This document shows positions 23,997-33,700 of a DNA stretch of 64,000 bases, in pieces. The translations under genes were made by a program, and so were the position numbers. Position 1 is the first letter of the stretch, and each line of letters begins with the position of its first letter. This DNA is from Burkholderia sp. Leaf177 (lineage in GTDB: Bacteria; Pseudomonadota; Gammaproteobacteria; Burkholderiales; Burkholderiaceae). The notes beneath the pieces were generated by a model. It saw only the letters and a list, made by a program, of their open reading frames with translations. It was not told where the DNA came from and made no database searches. Where the stretch lies: the NCBI RefSeq assembly GCF_001424345.1, contig NZ_LMPF01000025.1, forward strand, positions 264,391 to 328,390, written 5' to 3'.

Positions 23997-25658
23997 ATGC
24001 CAGATCAATTCCGCGACCCGTCTGTCCTGTCGTCACTGGAAACCGCGTCCATCGATGAACTGCGCGAGCGGCTGCGCGAAGCGGAGGACACGCTCGACGC
24101 CATTCGCAGCGGCGCGGTGGATGCGGTCGTGGTGGGCAGCAACGAAGACAGCCGCATCTACACGCTCGAAAGCGCGGACCGGCCGTATCGCGTGCTGGTC
24201 GAGCAGATGCAGGAAGGTGCGGTCATGCTCTCCAGCGACGGCACGATCCTCTACGCGAACGAACGCGCCGTGCAGTTGCTCGACCGCGAAGTGGCGCATG
24301 TCGTCGGCCGGGCGTTCAGCGCGTTCGTGCTCGAAGGACAACATGATCGCCTGGCCGAACTGCTGCACGAGAGTGCGACTGGCACCGCGCGCGATGAACT
24401 CACGCTGTTGTCCGCAGGCAGCGAGACGCCGGTGTATTGCAGCTTCAAGGCGCTCGATGCCGAACGCAATCGCGACCGCCTTATCTGCGGCGTGATTTCC
24501 GATCTGTCGCAGCAACGGCAAATGGAAGCGCGTTTGCATCAGGCGCAGAAGATGGAAGCAGTCGGCCAGTTGACAGGCGGGCTCGCGCACGACTTCAACA
24601 ACTTGCTGCAAGCCATTCACGGCAACCTGGAACTGATCAAGCGCATGCCGGCCGACTCCGGGCGCGTGCTCGGCTGGACCGGCAACGCCATGCGCGCGGT
24701 CAGCCGCGGCGCCAAGCTGACCGCGCAATTGCTCGCGTTTTCCCGCTCGCAGAAACTCGAACTGAAGGCTGTGGCCGTGGCGCAACTCGTGCACGGCATG
24801 GCGGATCTTTTCGATCGCACGCTGGGGGCATCGGTCGATTTGCGGTTGGAACTCACCGACGAAACCGCGCTCGTGATCGCCGATGCAACCCAGCTCGAAC
24901 TCGCGCTCCTCAACCTCGCGATCAACGCACGCGATGCCATGCCATCGGGCGGCGTGCTGCGCATCGGCTCGGTATCGAGGACGATTACGGACGACGCCGA
25001 TCTCGAAGATGGCGACTACGTGGAACTCAGCGTGACCGATACGGGCACTGGCATGCCCGCCGATATCGCCTCGCGTGCTTTCGAGCCGTTTTTCACGACG
25101 AAGGAACTCGGCGCGGGTACCGGTCTCGGACTCGCCCAGGTGTACGGAATCTGCCGGCAGGCAGGCGGCCATGCGCGCATCGAGAGCAGTCCGCAGGGCA
25201 CGCGCGTGTCGCTGTTTCTGCGCCGTTCGCCGGAAGTGCCGGCATCGCAGGATCCATCCGCGATACTGGTGGTCAGCGCGAACAAAAAAAGCGCGCCGTA
25301 CATCCTGGTGGTCGACGACGATCCCGATGTGCGCGCGTTCATGGTCGAAACGCTGGTTTCGCTGGGGTATCGGGTGGAATCGGCGGCGAGCGGCCGCGCG
25401 GCGCTGCACATGATGGCCGAAACGCAGCCCGACTTGCTGGTGCTCGATTTCGCGATGCCGCATCTCGACGGCGCCGCGGTCGCGAAGCTCGCGCGCTCGA
25501 ACGGTCATGCAATGCCGATCGTGTTTGCGAGCGGCTACGCAGACAGCTCGGCGCTCGATGCCGCGATGGGCACGAACATATCGCTGTTGCGCAAACCGTT
25601 TTCGATCGCGCGCTTGTCGGCGGCGGTCGCAGCGGCTTTATCGGCGGAAGAGCAATAA
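23997..25658 (+). CDS. PAS hybrid histidine kinase with receiver domain, third gene of the kai operon
   Basis: Soluble hybrid kinase of 553 residues. An N-terminal helix (ELRERLREAEDTLDAIRSGAVDAVVV) leads to a PAS domain (about 62-175: LVEQMQEGAVMLSSDGTILYANERA). HisKA has His198 in GLAHDFNNLLQAIHGN, HATPase_c shows NLAINARDAMPSGG and GAGTGLGLAQVYGICRQAGG, and the C-terminal receiver (about 434-550) has the acidic pocket VVDDDPDVR (D440-D442) and phospho-acceptor D484 in LVLDFAMP. The only membrane-free kinase fused to a receiver here; a separate DNA-binding response regulator is not in the window. Start 5 bp after kaiB points to a role as Kai-linked output or input. Confidence 0.9.
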   Translation: MPDQFRDPSVLSSLETASIDELRERLREAEDTLDAIRSGAVDAVVVGSNEDSRIYTLESADRPYRVLVEQMQEGAVMLSSDGTILYANERAVQLLDREVAHVVGRAFSAFVLEGQHDRLAELLHESATGTARDELTLLSAGSETPVYCSFKALDAERNRDRLICGVISDLSQQRQMEARLHQAQKMEAVGQLTGGLAHDFNNLLQAIHGNLELIKRMPADSGRVLGWTGNAMRAVSRGAKLTAQLLAFSRSQKLELKAVAVAQLVHGMADLFDRTLGASVDLRLELTDETALVIADATQLELALLNLAINARDAMPSGGVLRIGSVSRTITDDADLEDGDYVELSVTDTGTGMPADIASRAFEPFFTTKELGAGTGLGLAQVYGICRQAGGHARIESSPQGTRVSLFLRRSPEVPASQDPSAILVVSANKKSAPYILVVDDDPDVRAFMVETLVSLGYRVESAASGRAALHMMAETQPDLLVLDFAMPHLDGAAVAKLARSNGHAMPIVFASGYADSSALDAAMGTNISLLRKPFSIARLSAAVAAALSAEEQ

Positions 25659-25662
25659 AGCC

Positions 25663-26544
25663 TTACCAGCGGCGCGAGGCCGAAGGCGAAGGCTGGCCCG
25701 CTTTCGCGAGCACGGGTGCAAGCGTTTCTTCGGCCGGAACCTCGCCCCGTCGCCGCGTCTGCTCGGACTCTTCGGCAAGCCGGTTCGTTTCCCAGTCGCG
25801 TTGCCACGCCTCGACTTCCTGACGCCGTTCGATTGCGAGCCGCGCGTCCTCTTCCTCGTCGATCCACGCGGAGAACGTGGAGAACGCACGCTGCACTTCT
25901 TCGTATTGATCGGCCGGACCGGAAACCGTGAACAGCAAACGCTCGCCGTGTCCTGGATGAGCCCAGTAAAACGCGATCTCGTGTTCGGTCGCGGCGACGG
26001 CTTTTGTGTAAGGCACGACGTACGGACTCGATGCAGTTTTAGCTGGCGATACCGGCGCGAAATCGCTCCAGCGCATCATCTCTTCTTTGGACGCTTCGAA
26101 CTTGGGCGCTTCCGGTTCGACGTCGCGCGGCGTCCGTTCTTTCGTCACGATCTTGACCGGCCATTCGAAGCTCCCTGAACGCAGGCGCTGGAATTCGCCG
26201 GGGGCATCGCTGGAAATGAATTCCTTCGATACCCGGTTCACGTTCAGCGTGCGCGAAGCCAGTCGCAGCACCAGATCGACGCCGCCGCCGATCATGCGGA
26301 TACGGCGTTCGTCGGCCCGGATCTCGGCCACGCATCGCGACGACACCGGCGACTCGCGCCGGTCGTCCATATATCCATGGACCCAGAGCAACGCCAGCAC
26401 GAGCAACGAAACCGCGACCGCGACATCGGTCTGCGGCGCGAGTACGAGCCCGGCAAAAAGCATGACGATGGACACAGCGAACGCGCTGATCTTGATCACC
26501 CGCCCAAAAGCGGTCTCAGCATGGAAGAAAGCAAGCAACCACAT
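25663..26544 (-). CDS. hypothetical membrane protein
   Basis: I do not recognise a characterised family. From the ATG at 26544 (MWLLAFFHAETAFGR) the product is 293 residues with two hydrophobic segments (about 14-34 and 40-58) close to the N-terminus, then a soluble region with IRADERRIRMIGGGVDLVLRLASRTLNVNR, and a charged C-terminal part rich in Glu and Arg (STFSAWIDEEEDARLAIERR, then a likely helix). It converges on the kai operon kinase with only 4 bp between stops. The frame can be extended to 26643 but without a ribosome site. Function unknown. Confidence 0.7.
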   Translation of the reverse strand: MWLLAFFHAETAFGRVIKISAFAVSIVMLFAGLVLAPQTDVAVAVSLLVLALLWVHGYMDDRRESPVSSRCVAEIRADERRIRMIGGGVDLVLRLASRTLNVNRVSKEFISSDAPGEFQRLRSGSFEWPVKIVTKERTPRDVEPEAPKFEASKEEMMRWSDFAPVSPAKTASSPYVVPYTKAVAATEHEIAFYWAHPGHGERLLFTVSGPADQYEEVQRAFSTFSAWIDEEEDARLAIERRQEVEAWQRDWETNRLAEESEQTRRRGEVPAEETLAPVLAKAGQPSPSASRRW

Positions 26545-26833
26545 GATTTTCCCGGATCTTTTTCTTTGTTTTAACTTTATCTCGCGGCCGGCATGCGCGA
26601 AGGTCTGATTCGCCCGGCTTGCGAAATGCACGATGCCTCGCATAACACTCGATAAAACAAGGAAACGCTGCGGAAACCCCCGTTACCGCAGCGCCCCTTT
26701 CTCCCACACACGACCCCACAAGTTTCAGCAATGATGCGCGCGGCGCAAAGCATCGCCCTCTCAAAACGTCCGCCTTTTCCGCCCATTCCGTTTGCGACAT
26801 TCAATGCACGCTTACAAGATATTGCAGGCCCGA

Positions 26834-27892
26834 TCACGCCCGCAGTTCGCGCACGCGCGCAGCCGTTTCCGCCCCAATGCTGCGGGCATTGCGCACCAGG
26901 CGCGAATTTGCCGCTGTGCGCAGACTCGTCACGCCGCTGGCAAAACGCCGGGCGCGTGCTTCCGTCGGCGTGCAGCCAAAGCGTTCCTTGAATGCGCGGT
27001 TGAACGTCGATTCGCTCATGAAGCCGACCGCGCACGCAATCGCGCCGATCAGGTCGCGCGTATGCATCGGCGATTCGAGGCGGCGCATGGCTTCATCGAG
27101 CCGGCGCGCGCGAACGTATTCGGCCACGCCGCCCATCGGCTCGAAGACTTCGTACAAGGCCGTGCGCGATACCTTCAACGTTTCCCGCAAGCGCGCCGGC
27201 CCGATACCAGGATCGGCGAGATTGCCTTCTATATAACTAAGCGCTTGCGCACGGACCATCGGCGTCAGGCGCGGATCGCCCGATTCCTCGCGGCGCTCGG
27301 CGCGGCGCAGCACGCACGCGGCCAGGAAATCGAGCGTGGCTTCGCCGGCGACGCCGGATTCTTCGTCGTCCATCGATGTCGCCACGTTTGCAAGACTGCG
27401 CATGTGCGCGGCGACCAGCCGCCCGATGGGATCCGTCGCTTCCCACGACAAACCGTGCATTTGCAGCAGGCCGCCTGTACGCCGGTCGATCGCCTGACGC
27501 GGAATCATCAGCGTCAGCATGGGTGCGTCGCGGCTGACGCCGGTGTTTTCGACCGCCAGGTCGCGCACGACCACGGAGCCGAGCGACACCTCGTGTGTAT
27601 CGCGGCCGAACGTGGACATCAACCTGCCGTCGAGCAGGCAATGAACGAGATAGTGGTCAACACCAGATGTCGCGATCTTGCGCTTCGTGCGCTGGAACGC
27701 GACTTCGCCGTGCGTGATGTGAGAAGTCAGCAGCATGCCGCCCAGCGCCCAGCTTTCCTGGCTCGCCCGGAACGGCGCGGACGAGTTCCTGGGGCGCTGG
27801 ATCTCGAACATGGCGTCGAGCCCTTCGCGCCAGATTTCCTCGGCATCGTTTTCCGCGAATTCGGCGCTGTCGAACTTGAGGATCAATGGCAT
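26834..27892 (-). CDS. AraC-family transcriptional regulator
   Basis: One-component regulator, 352 residues. The N-terminal 200 residues resemble the AraC-binding-like domain (SHITHGEVAFQRTKRK, YLVHCLLDGRL, VVVRDLAVENTG, MLTLMIPRQAID). The C-terminal AraC/XylS DNA-binding domain has two helix-turn-helix motifs (ARLRETLKVSRTALYEVFEP and IGAIACAVGFMSESTFNRAFKERFGCTPTEARA). The effector and targets are unknown; the neighbours on both sides are unrelated and read in the same direction. Confidence 0.9.
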   Translation of the reverse strand: MPLILKFDSAEFAENDAEEIWREGLDAMFEIQRPRNSSAPFRASQESWALGGMLLTSHITHGEVAFQRTKRKIATSGVDHYLVHCLLDGRLMSTFGRDTHEVSLGSVVVRDLAVENTGVSRDAPMLTLMIPRQAIDRRTGGLLQMHGLSWEATDPIGRLVAAHMRSLANVATSMDDEESGVAGEATLDFLAACVLRRAERREESGDPRLTPMVRAQALSYIEGNLADPGIGPARLRETLKVSRTALYEVFEPMGGVAEYVRARRLDEAMRRLESPMHTRDLIGAIACAVGFMSESTFNRAFKERFGCTPTEARARRFASGVTSLRTAANSRLVRNARSIGAETAARVRELRA

Positions 27893-28158
27893 CGCTTTAC
27901 TCTGCCCTTTTCAATAAACCGCGCTAATTTTCGAATTGTCTTTCGAGTCGAATTTATATACTCGAATGATGTCGATTTCGAAATAAAGCTGATTACCGGA
28001 TGTTTCCCTTCATTCAGGATCGTTACTTGGGAACTCTGGACTTAATATCGGCTTTCATTCGTCGAACTTTAGCGCTCGTTTAAAACGGCGCGACGACGGA
28101 AACGCCACGCGGCGTGGCGCCTGGAAAATGCAGGAGAATAAATCAGGGCCGAATCTGG

Positions 28159-31100
28159 TCAGCGTCCAGATAAAACCGGCACTCGATCAAAACTGCGCCG
28201 CACGAGATGCCAGCGGACGCGTTCTTGCGATTCTTTATCGAGTTCCGTCAGAAAGCGCGTTTTCCCCGCGATAACAGCGCCCACCGGCACGCCATCACAA
28301 TAAAGCACGCGATTACCCGGTATTGCGGGGACTTTTTCTCCCGGCAATAACGTTCCCGCCAGATTCAGCGGATCGACAGCGCTGATTGCGATCAAGCTGT
28401 TATCAGCGGGACGGTTGCGCATGTCGCGCAGAAGCGGCACGGCTTCGGGCAATGCGAACTGCTCGCCCGACAATCCGGCTACAAACCGTCCGCCGCGGAT
28501 TTCGCCGCGTGCTTCCAGCCGATGAAAGACGCGCAGCAAGTCGCGCCACGGCGGCAGCCAGTCGGCTTCGCGTTCCAGCAGGCGCCAGAAAACGACGCCG
28601 TATCGGCGCAGCAAGGTCATGGCGACGTGTTCCAGGGCATCGGCCGGAGCGCCTTCGGTTTGCGCGCGGCGCAGCAACGCCCAGCGGCCGGCGTCGTCCA
28701 TTCCGCCTATAAAACGCCCGCCGCGCCTTGGCCGGCGGCTGCCGAATGCGTTGCGCCGGGAAGCCGGCGCGAGCAACGCGCGCAGGCCCGCGAAGCTATC
28801 GGCGTTGACTAGTCCCATCGATACCAGTTCGCCCAGCGCCGTTTCAAGCTCGGTATCGAGCAGACGCACGTCGGCGCGCAGTTCGTCGAAGAACATCGCG
28901 CCGTGCGTGGTCAGGGCGTCGAACACCATTTGTGCGCGCGAAGACGGCTCGGGCGGCTGAGCCGGCTGCATCAGCGCGTTCCACGCGGGCAAATTGCGCC
29001 GCGGTAATAACACGATTGGCGTGGTGCGCACCGGGCCGCCGGAACTGCGCGAGCGCGCGCCCGCCCTGCTCCAGACGACCTTGCCGGCGCGGCAGATATC
29101 GTCGAGCGTGGACATTGAATATTCGCCGAGCCGCGCGGGCAGGATTTCGTCTTCCCACGCCACCGCCGGCGCTTCGTAACCCTCGAGCTGCTCGATGACC
29201 GCCATCAGCGCGTCATGACCATCCGCGTGCGGATCGGCCTTGGAATCCGCGCTCAAATGCTGCCAGTCGAACTGGAAGCGCATGAAGTCCTGCAACTCGA
29301 CTGGTTCGATTTCGCGGCGCAAACGGCGCACGGTGTATCGATGAATACGGGCAAGAAGATGTCGTTCGCACCATTCTTCTTCCAGCGCGCCCGGGCTGAA
29401 GCGGCCGCGCATGACGTAACCCTCGGCTTCGAGGCGCGTTAGCGCGAGCGCCACGGAAGACGCCGGGACCACCAACGCGCGCGCGATTGCCGATACAGGC
29501 AACGGCCCGAAACCGCTCAACCGGGCGCGCACGATTTCTACCAGGGCATCGTCTTCGTTCCACGCTTCGTCGAAACCTGCGAGCGGCTTTAAAAGTGGCT
29601 GCATGCGTGCAACCGGATGGATGGCGCGCACACACGTGAGGCGTTCGAGCGGCACCCACAAACCTTCATTCGATGCCACCAGCAAACGCGTCGCGCGTCC
29701 CGAATTCGCCAACGCGGCGAGCCATTCGGGCCAGCGGTCATTGGCTTGCGCCTCGGCGTCGGTCATGCAGGCGAGCGTTGACAACGCTTCGTGCATTTCG
29801 TCGGCGTTACGCACCGACGGCCACGCTTCCTCGCGCACGCCCGCGATGGCGTCGGCGTCGAGCGCGCCGAGATCATCGGCGGATTCCGGGTCGGTCCAGC
29901 GCCGCGCCAAAACCGCTTGCGTGCGGCGTTCCTCGATGGGGGCATCGTCGAGAAAAGCGTAGGGACGCGCCGATAAAACCTCCGCCGCCAACGGCGACGG
30001 CGCCGGCAGATCGCGCGTGACCAGCTTGATATCGCCACTTTCCATTCGGCGCAACAGCGCGAGCCACGCGTCGCAATCCATGGCGTCGTGCAGACAGTCA
30101 TCGATAGTCTGGTCCACCAGCGGATGACGCGGCACCTCGCGCTCGCCCACCACGTTTTCGACGCACGCAACCTGATCCGGGAACACGGCCGCCAGCAGGT
30201 CCTCGCTTTTCATGCGCTGCAATTGCGGTGCGACGCGCCGTCCTCCGGCATAACGCGGCAAGGCGAGCGCGTTGGTCGCGTTCCAGCGCCATCGCACGCC
30301 GAAAAGCGGCGCGTCGAGCAAGGCCTGGATCAGCACGTGTTCTGCCGTTGCCGAGCGGAGGTAACGCCAGACTTCATCGAGCGGAAAACTGTGACTGCCC
30401 GTCAGCGACAGAACAATCGCGTCTTCAGTCGCCGCGGCCTGCAACTCGAAGTTGAACGTGCGGCAAAAGCGCTTTCTCAGCGCCAGGCCCCACGCGCGAT
30501 TGACGCGGCTGCCGAACGGCGTGTGAATGACGAGCTGCGTGCCGCCGGAGGCGTCGAAAAAACGCTCCATCACGAGCGTATCCTGCGTTGGCAAGACGGA
30601 AAGCGCAGCACGCGAGCGCGCCAGATATTCAACGATCTGCCGCGCGGCGGGTTCGCCAATACCGGTGGTTTCATCGAGTTTCGCGATCGTTTCGTCGACC
30701 GTGAATGCACCGAGCCACGCGTCCACATGCTGATGCAAACGCGCGATCGCAGCTGATAATTCGTCGCTGCGGCCGGGCGCCTCGCCGAGCCAGAACGGAA
30801 TGTTCGGCGGCTGGCCGTGCGCATCTTCCACCCGCACCCGGCCGCCCTCCACGCGCATGATCTTGTACGACGCATTGCCAAGCTGGAACACATCGCCGGC
30901 AAGGCTTTCGACTGCAAAATCCTCGTTGACCGTGCCGATCTGCAAACCTTGCGGTTCGAGCAGGACGGCAAAGTCGGCATTGTCCGGAATGGCGCCGCCC
31001 GATGTCACAGCGGTCAGTCGCCCGCCGCGCCGGCCTCGCAGCGTGTGCGTCACCGCATCCCGATGCACATAAGCACCGCGCACGCCGGTTCTTCCCGTAT

Positions 31101-32499
31101 AGCCTTCGGCGAGCATCCGCAAAACCGCGTCGTATGGCGCGCGTTCGAGCGCGGCGTACGGCATCGCGCGGCGCACGAGCGCGAACAGCGCGTCCTCGTG
31201 CCATTCGCGGCTCGCCACTTCGGCCGCGATCTGCTGCGCGAGGACATCGAGTGGCGCGTTCGGAATGTGCAGTGCGTCCAGTTCACCGCGCGCGACGCAA
31301 TCGAGCAACGCCGCGCATTCGATCAGATCGTCGCGCGATTCGGGAAAGAGCCGCCCTTTCGGCGTGCCGCCGACCTGATGCCCCGAGCGCCCGACGCGCT
31401 GCAAAAAGCCGCCGATCGATCCCGGCGAACCAAGCTGGCAAACAAGCTCCACGTCGCCAATATCGATGCCCAGTTCCAGCGACGCTGTCGCGATCAGCAC
31501 CTGCAATTCCCCGCGTTTGAGACGCTGTTCGGCGTCGAGCCGCTGCTCTTTTGCAAGACTGCCGTGATGCGCGGCGACCGCGGACTTGCCGAGGCGTTCC
31601 GTGAGATGGCGCGCGACGCGCTCGGCCATGCGACGCGTGTTCACAAACACGAGCGTGGTGCTGTGCATAGCGACCAGTTCGGCGAGCCGGTCATAGACAC
31701 GCTCGCGCACATCGTTGGACATGATCGCGTCGAGCGGCACGGGTGGCAGTTCGAGCGCGAGATCGCGTGTGCGGATATGGCCGACATCGACGATCGAACA
31801 CGGACGGTTGCCGGTCAGGAACTGCGCCACCCGTTCTATTGGCTTTTGCGTCGCCGATAACCCCACGCGCACCGGCGTTTCCTGAAGCCGTGCCAGACAC
31901 AACGCGTCTAGCCGTTCGAGGCTGAGCGAGAGATGCGCGCCGCGTTTGTTCCCGGCGACGGCATGGATTTCATCGATGATCACCGTGCGCACGGTGGACA
32001 ACATCGCGCGGCCGGAATCGGAACTCAGCAGCACATAAAGCGATTCCGGCGTGGTGACGAGAATATGCGGCGGACGCTTTTTAACGGCGTTGCGCTCCTT
32101 TTGCGTGGTGTCGCCGGTGCGCACGGCGGCACGGATTTCAACGGGCGGCAATCCGAGCCGCTCGAGTTCGGCCGAAACGCCGGCGAGCGGTTCTTCAAGG
32201 TTGACGCGAATATCGTTGGATAGCGCCTTCAATGGCGAGACGTAGACCACGCTGGTTTCATCGGGCAACGGCTGCTTCACGCTTTCATGCACAAGCTGGT
32301 CGATAGCCGCGAGAAACGCCGTCAGCGTCTTGCCCGAACCCGTGGGCGCTGCGACGAGCGTCGAACGGCCGGCTTTGAGCAACGGCCAGGCGCGCGCCTG
32401 CGCTTCGGTGGGCGCGGCGAAATGCTGGTCGAACCAGTTCACGACGGCGGGATGGAAGCCATCGAACGGTTTTGATATCGACTTTCTGGTTGCGGTCAT
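28159..32499 (-). CDS. lhr: Lhr-type large DEAD/DEAH-box helicase
   Basis: ATP-dependent nucleic acid helicase of 1446 residues, the full-length bacterial Lhr size. Motifs in order: AAPTGSGKT (50-58), VYVSPLKALSND, TTPESLY, DEIH (175-178), SATQ (214-217), FVNTRRMAERVARHL, HHGSL and LVCQLGSPGSIGGFLQRVGRSGHQ (motif VI). These are followed by the Lhr winged-helix and beta-barrel core and the long C-terminal extension with YRFQFDWQHL-like MRFQFDWQHLS. Bacterial Lhr proteins act in DNA repair or RNA handling. No ligase or nuclease partner gene lies beside it. Confidence 0.92.
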   Translation of the reverse strand: MTATRKSISKPFDGFHPAVVNWFDQHFAAPTEAQARAWPLLKAGRSTLVAAPTGSGKTLTAFLAAIDQLVHESVKQPLPDETSVVYVSPLKALSNDIRVNLEEPLAGVSAELERLGLPPVEIRAAVRTGDTTQKERNAVKKRPPHILVTTPESLYVLLSSDSGRAMLSTVRTVIIDEIHAVAGNKRGAHLSLSLERLDALCLARLQETPVRVGLSATQKPIERVAQFLTGNRPCSIVDVGHIRTRDLALELPPVPLDAIMSNDVRERVYDRLAELVAMHSTTLVFVNTRRMAERVARHLTERLGKSAVAAHHGSLAKEQRLDAEQRLKRGELQVLIATASLELGIDIGDVELVCQLGSPGSIGGFLQRVGRSGHQVGGTPKGRLFPESRDDLIECAALLDCVARGELDALHIPNAPLDVLAQQIAAEVASREWHEDALFALVRRAMPYAALERAPYDAVLRMLAEGYTGRTGVRGAYVHRDAVTHTLRGRRGGRLTAVTSGGAIPDNADFAVLLEPQGLQIGTVNEDFAVESLAGDVFQLGNASYKIMRVEGGRVRVEDAHGQPPNIPFWLGEAPGRSDELSAAIARLHQHVDAWLGAFTVDETIAKLDETTGIGEPAARQIVEYLARSRAALSVLPTQDTLVMERFFDASGGTQLVIHTPFGSRVNRAWGLALRKRFCRTFNFELQAAATEDAIVLSLTGSHSFPLDEVWRYLRSATAEHVLIQALLDAPLFGVRWRWNATNALALPRYAGGRRVAPQLQRMKSEDLLAAVFPDQVACVENVVGEREVPRHPLVDQTIDDCLHDAMDCDAWLALLRRMESGDIKLVTRDLPAPSPLAAEVLSARPYAFLDDAPIEERRTQAVLARRWTDPESADDLGALDADAIAGVREEAWPSVRNADEMHEALSTLACMTDAEAQANDRWPEWLAALANSGRATRLLVASNEGLWVPLERLTCVRAIHPVARMQPLLKPLAGFDEAWNEDDALVEIVRARLSGFGPLPVSAIARALVVPASSVALALTRLEAEGYVMRGRFSPGALEEEWCERHLLARIHRYTVRRLRREIEPVELQDFMRFQFDWQHLSADSKADPHADGHDALMAVIEQLEGYEAPAVAWEDEILPARLGEYSMSTLDDICRAGKVVWSRAGARSRSSGGPVRTTPIVLLPRRNLPAWNALMQPAQPPEPSSRAQMVFDALTTHGAMFFDELRADVRLLDTELETALGELVSMGLVNADSFAGLRALLAPASRRNAFGSRRPRRGGRFIGGMDDAGRWALLRRAQTEGAPADALEHVAMTLLRRYGVVFWRLLEREADWLPPWRDLLRVFHRLEARGEIRGGRFVAGLSGEQFALPEAVPLLRDMRNRPADNSLIAISAVDPLNLAGTLLPGEKVPAIPGNRVLYCDGVPVGAVIAGKTRFLTELDKESQERVRWHLVRRSFDRVPVLSGR

Positions 32500-32586
32500 T
32501 CGCCTAGTTTATTAGCGGCCGGGAAAACGCGTTCGCTGTCCATCGCTTGATTGAAGATGATCGAAACGATCAATCGAATGCGCGAT

Positions 32587-32615
32587 TTGCGCATCTTGAA
32601 AATACGGACTACACT
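32587..32615 (+). promoter_or_regulatory. candidate promoter of the D-threonate operon with upstream inverted repeat
   Basis: TTGCGC (32587-32592), 17-bp spacer, TACACT (32610-32615), about 90 bp before the permease ATG. Just upstream lies an inverted repeat TGATCG-AAA-CGATCA (32558-32572), which may be the site of the DeoR-type regulator encoded at the operon end. Both are read by eye and unproven. Confidence 0.4.
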
Positions 32616-32704
32616 CCAACTTGATCATTCCAATCATTTATGTGATCGATTCGAGCATTCGACTCGAAGTCGCCCCTCAGACAGGCATCAAACCGGAGAC
32701 CCGC

Positions 32705-33700
32705 ATGGCCCAATTACCTATCAAGCGCTCGATCGAGCGCGTTCCTGGCGGCATGATGATCGTGCCCTTGCTGATTGGATCGCTGATCGCGACCTTTCTG
32801 CCCGGCATGCCGAAGTTCTTCGGCTCCTTCACGAACGCGCTCTTCACGGGCGCGTTGCCTATTCTTGCCGTGTTTTATGTGTGTATGGGCGCGAGCATCG
32901 ATGTCAAGGCCACGCCGTATCTCGTCAAGAAAGGCGGCGCGCTGTTCGCAGCGAAGATCGGCTCGGCGATCGTGGTCGGGATCGTGCTCGGGCATTTTCT
33001 GGGCGAGCAACCGGTGTCATCGGGGATCTTCGCGGGAATTTCGACGCTGGCCGTGGTCGCTGCAATGAACGATACCAACGGCGGCCTCTACATGGCGCTG
33101 ATGGGCCAATACGGCCGTTCGGAAGACGTGGGCGCGTACACGATCATGTCGCTGGAATCGGGCCCTTTCCTCACGATGGTCACGCTCGGCGTGGCAGGGT
33201 TGTCGGCGTTTCCGTGGCCGACGCTCGTGGGCAGTATCCTGCCGCTGGCGGTCGGCATGCTGCTGGGTAATCTGGACCGAGAAATGCGCGACTTTCTCGC
33301 GCGCGCCGTGCCCGTGATGATTCCGTTTTTCGCTCTGGCGCTCGGCGCGAGCCTCGACTTGCATAAAGTCTGGCAAGCCGGCTTGCTCGGCATCGGCCTT
33401 GGACTGGCTGTGGTGATCGTGACGGGCATTCCGCTTTATTTCACCGATCGCATGACGGGCGGAACTGGCGTGGCAGGCGTCGCGGCAGCGAACACCGCGG
33501 GCAATGCGGCTGCCGTTCCGGCCTTGATCGCGGCGGCGAATCCGGTCTATAACGAGGCCGCGAAAAGCGCCACACTGCTGGTTGCGGCGTGCGTGGTCGT
33601 GACGGCGATCGTGTCGCCCATCCTGACCGCGGCCATCGCCAAACGCGCGAACGCCCGGGCCGAGGAGCGTCGCGTCCTGAACAAAGAGGCCACGCGATGA
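32705..33700 (+). CDS. KdgT-like sugar-acid permease
   Basis: Inner-membrane transporter of the 2-keto-3-deoxygluconate permease family, 331 residues from the ATG at 32705 (GGAGA upstream). About ten hydrophobic segments are visible, with the family stretches MAQLPIKRSIERVPGGMMIVPL, FGSFTNALFTGALPILAVFYVCMGA, AAMNDTNGGLYMALMGQYG and GVAGVAAANTAGNAAAVP. The next gene overlaps by 4 bp. Given the neighbours it most likely imports D-threonate or D-erythronate rather than KDG; the substrate is inferred. Confidence 0.88.
   Translation: MAQLPIKRSIERVPGGMMIVPLLIGSLIATFLPGMPKFFGSFTNALFTGALPILAVFYVCMGASIDVKATPYLVKKGGALFAAKIGSAIVVGIVLGHFLGEQPVSSGIFAGISTLAVVAAMNDTNGGLYMALMGQYGRSEDVGAYTIMSLESGPFLTMVTLGVAGLSAFPWPTLVGSILPLAVGMLLGNLDREMRDFLARAVPVMIPFFALALGASLDLHKVWQAGLLGIGLGLAVVIVTGIPLYFTDRMTGGTGVAGVAAANTAGNAAAVPALIAAANPVYNEAAKSATLLVAACVVVTAIVSPILTAAIAKRANARAEERRVLNKEATR

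Noticed and set aside
21969..25508. Two long minus-strand frames opposite kaiC and the hybrid kinase
   Set aside because: They mirror genes with clear domains, and their products have no family sequence.
28103..28119. Hairpin CGCCACGC/GCGTGGCG as terminator of the helicase gene
   Set aside because: The loop is too tight for the full stem and only three T residues follow on the minus strand.
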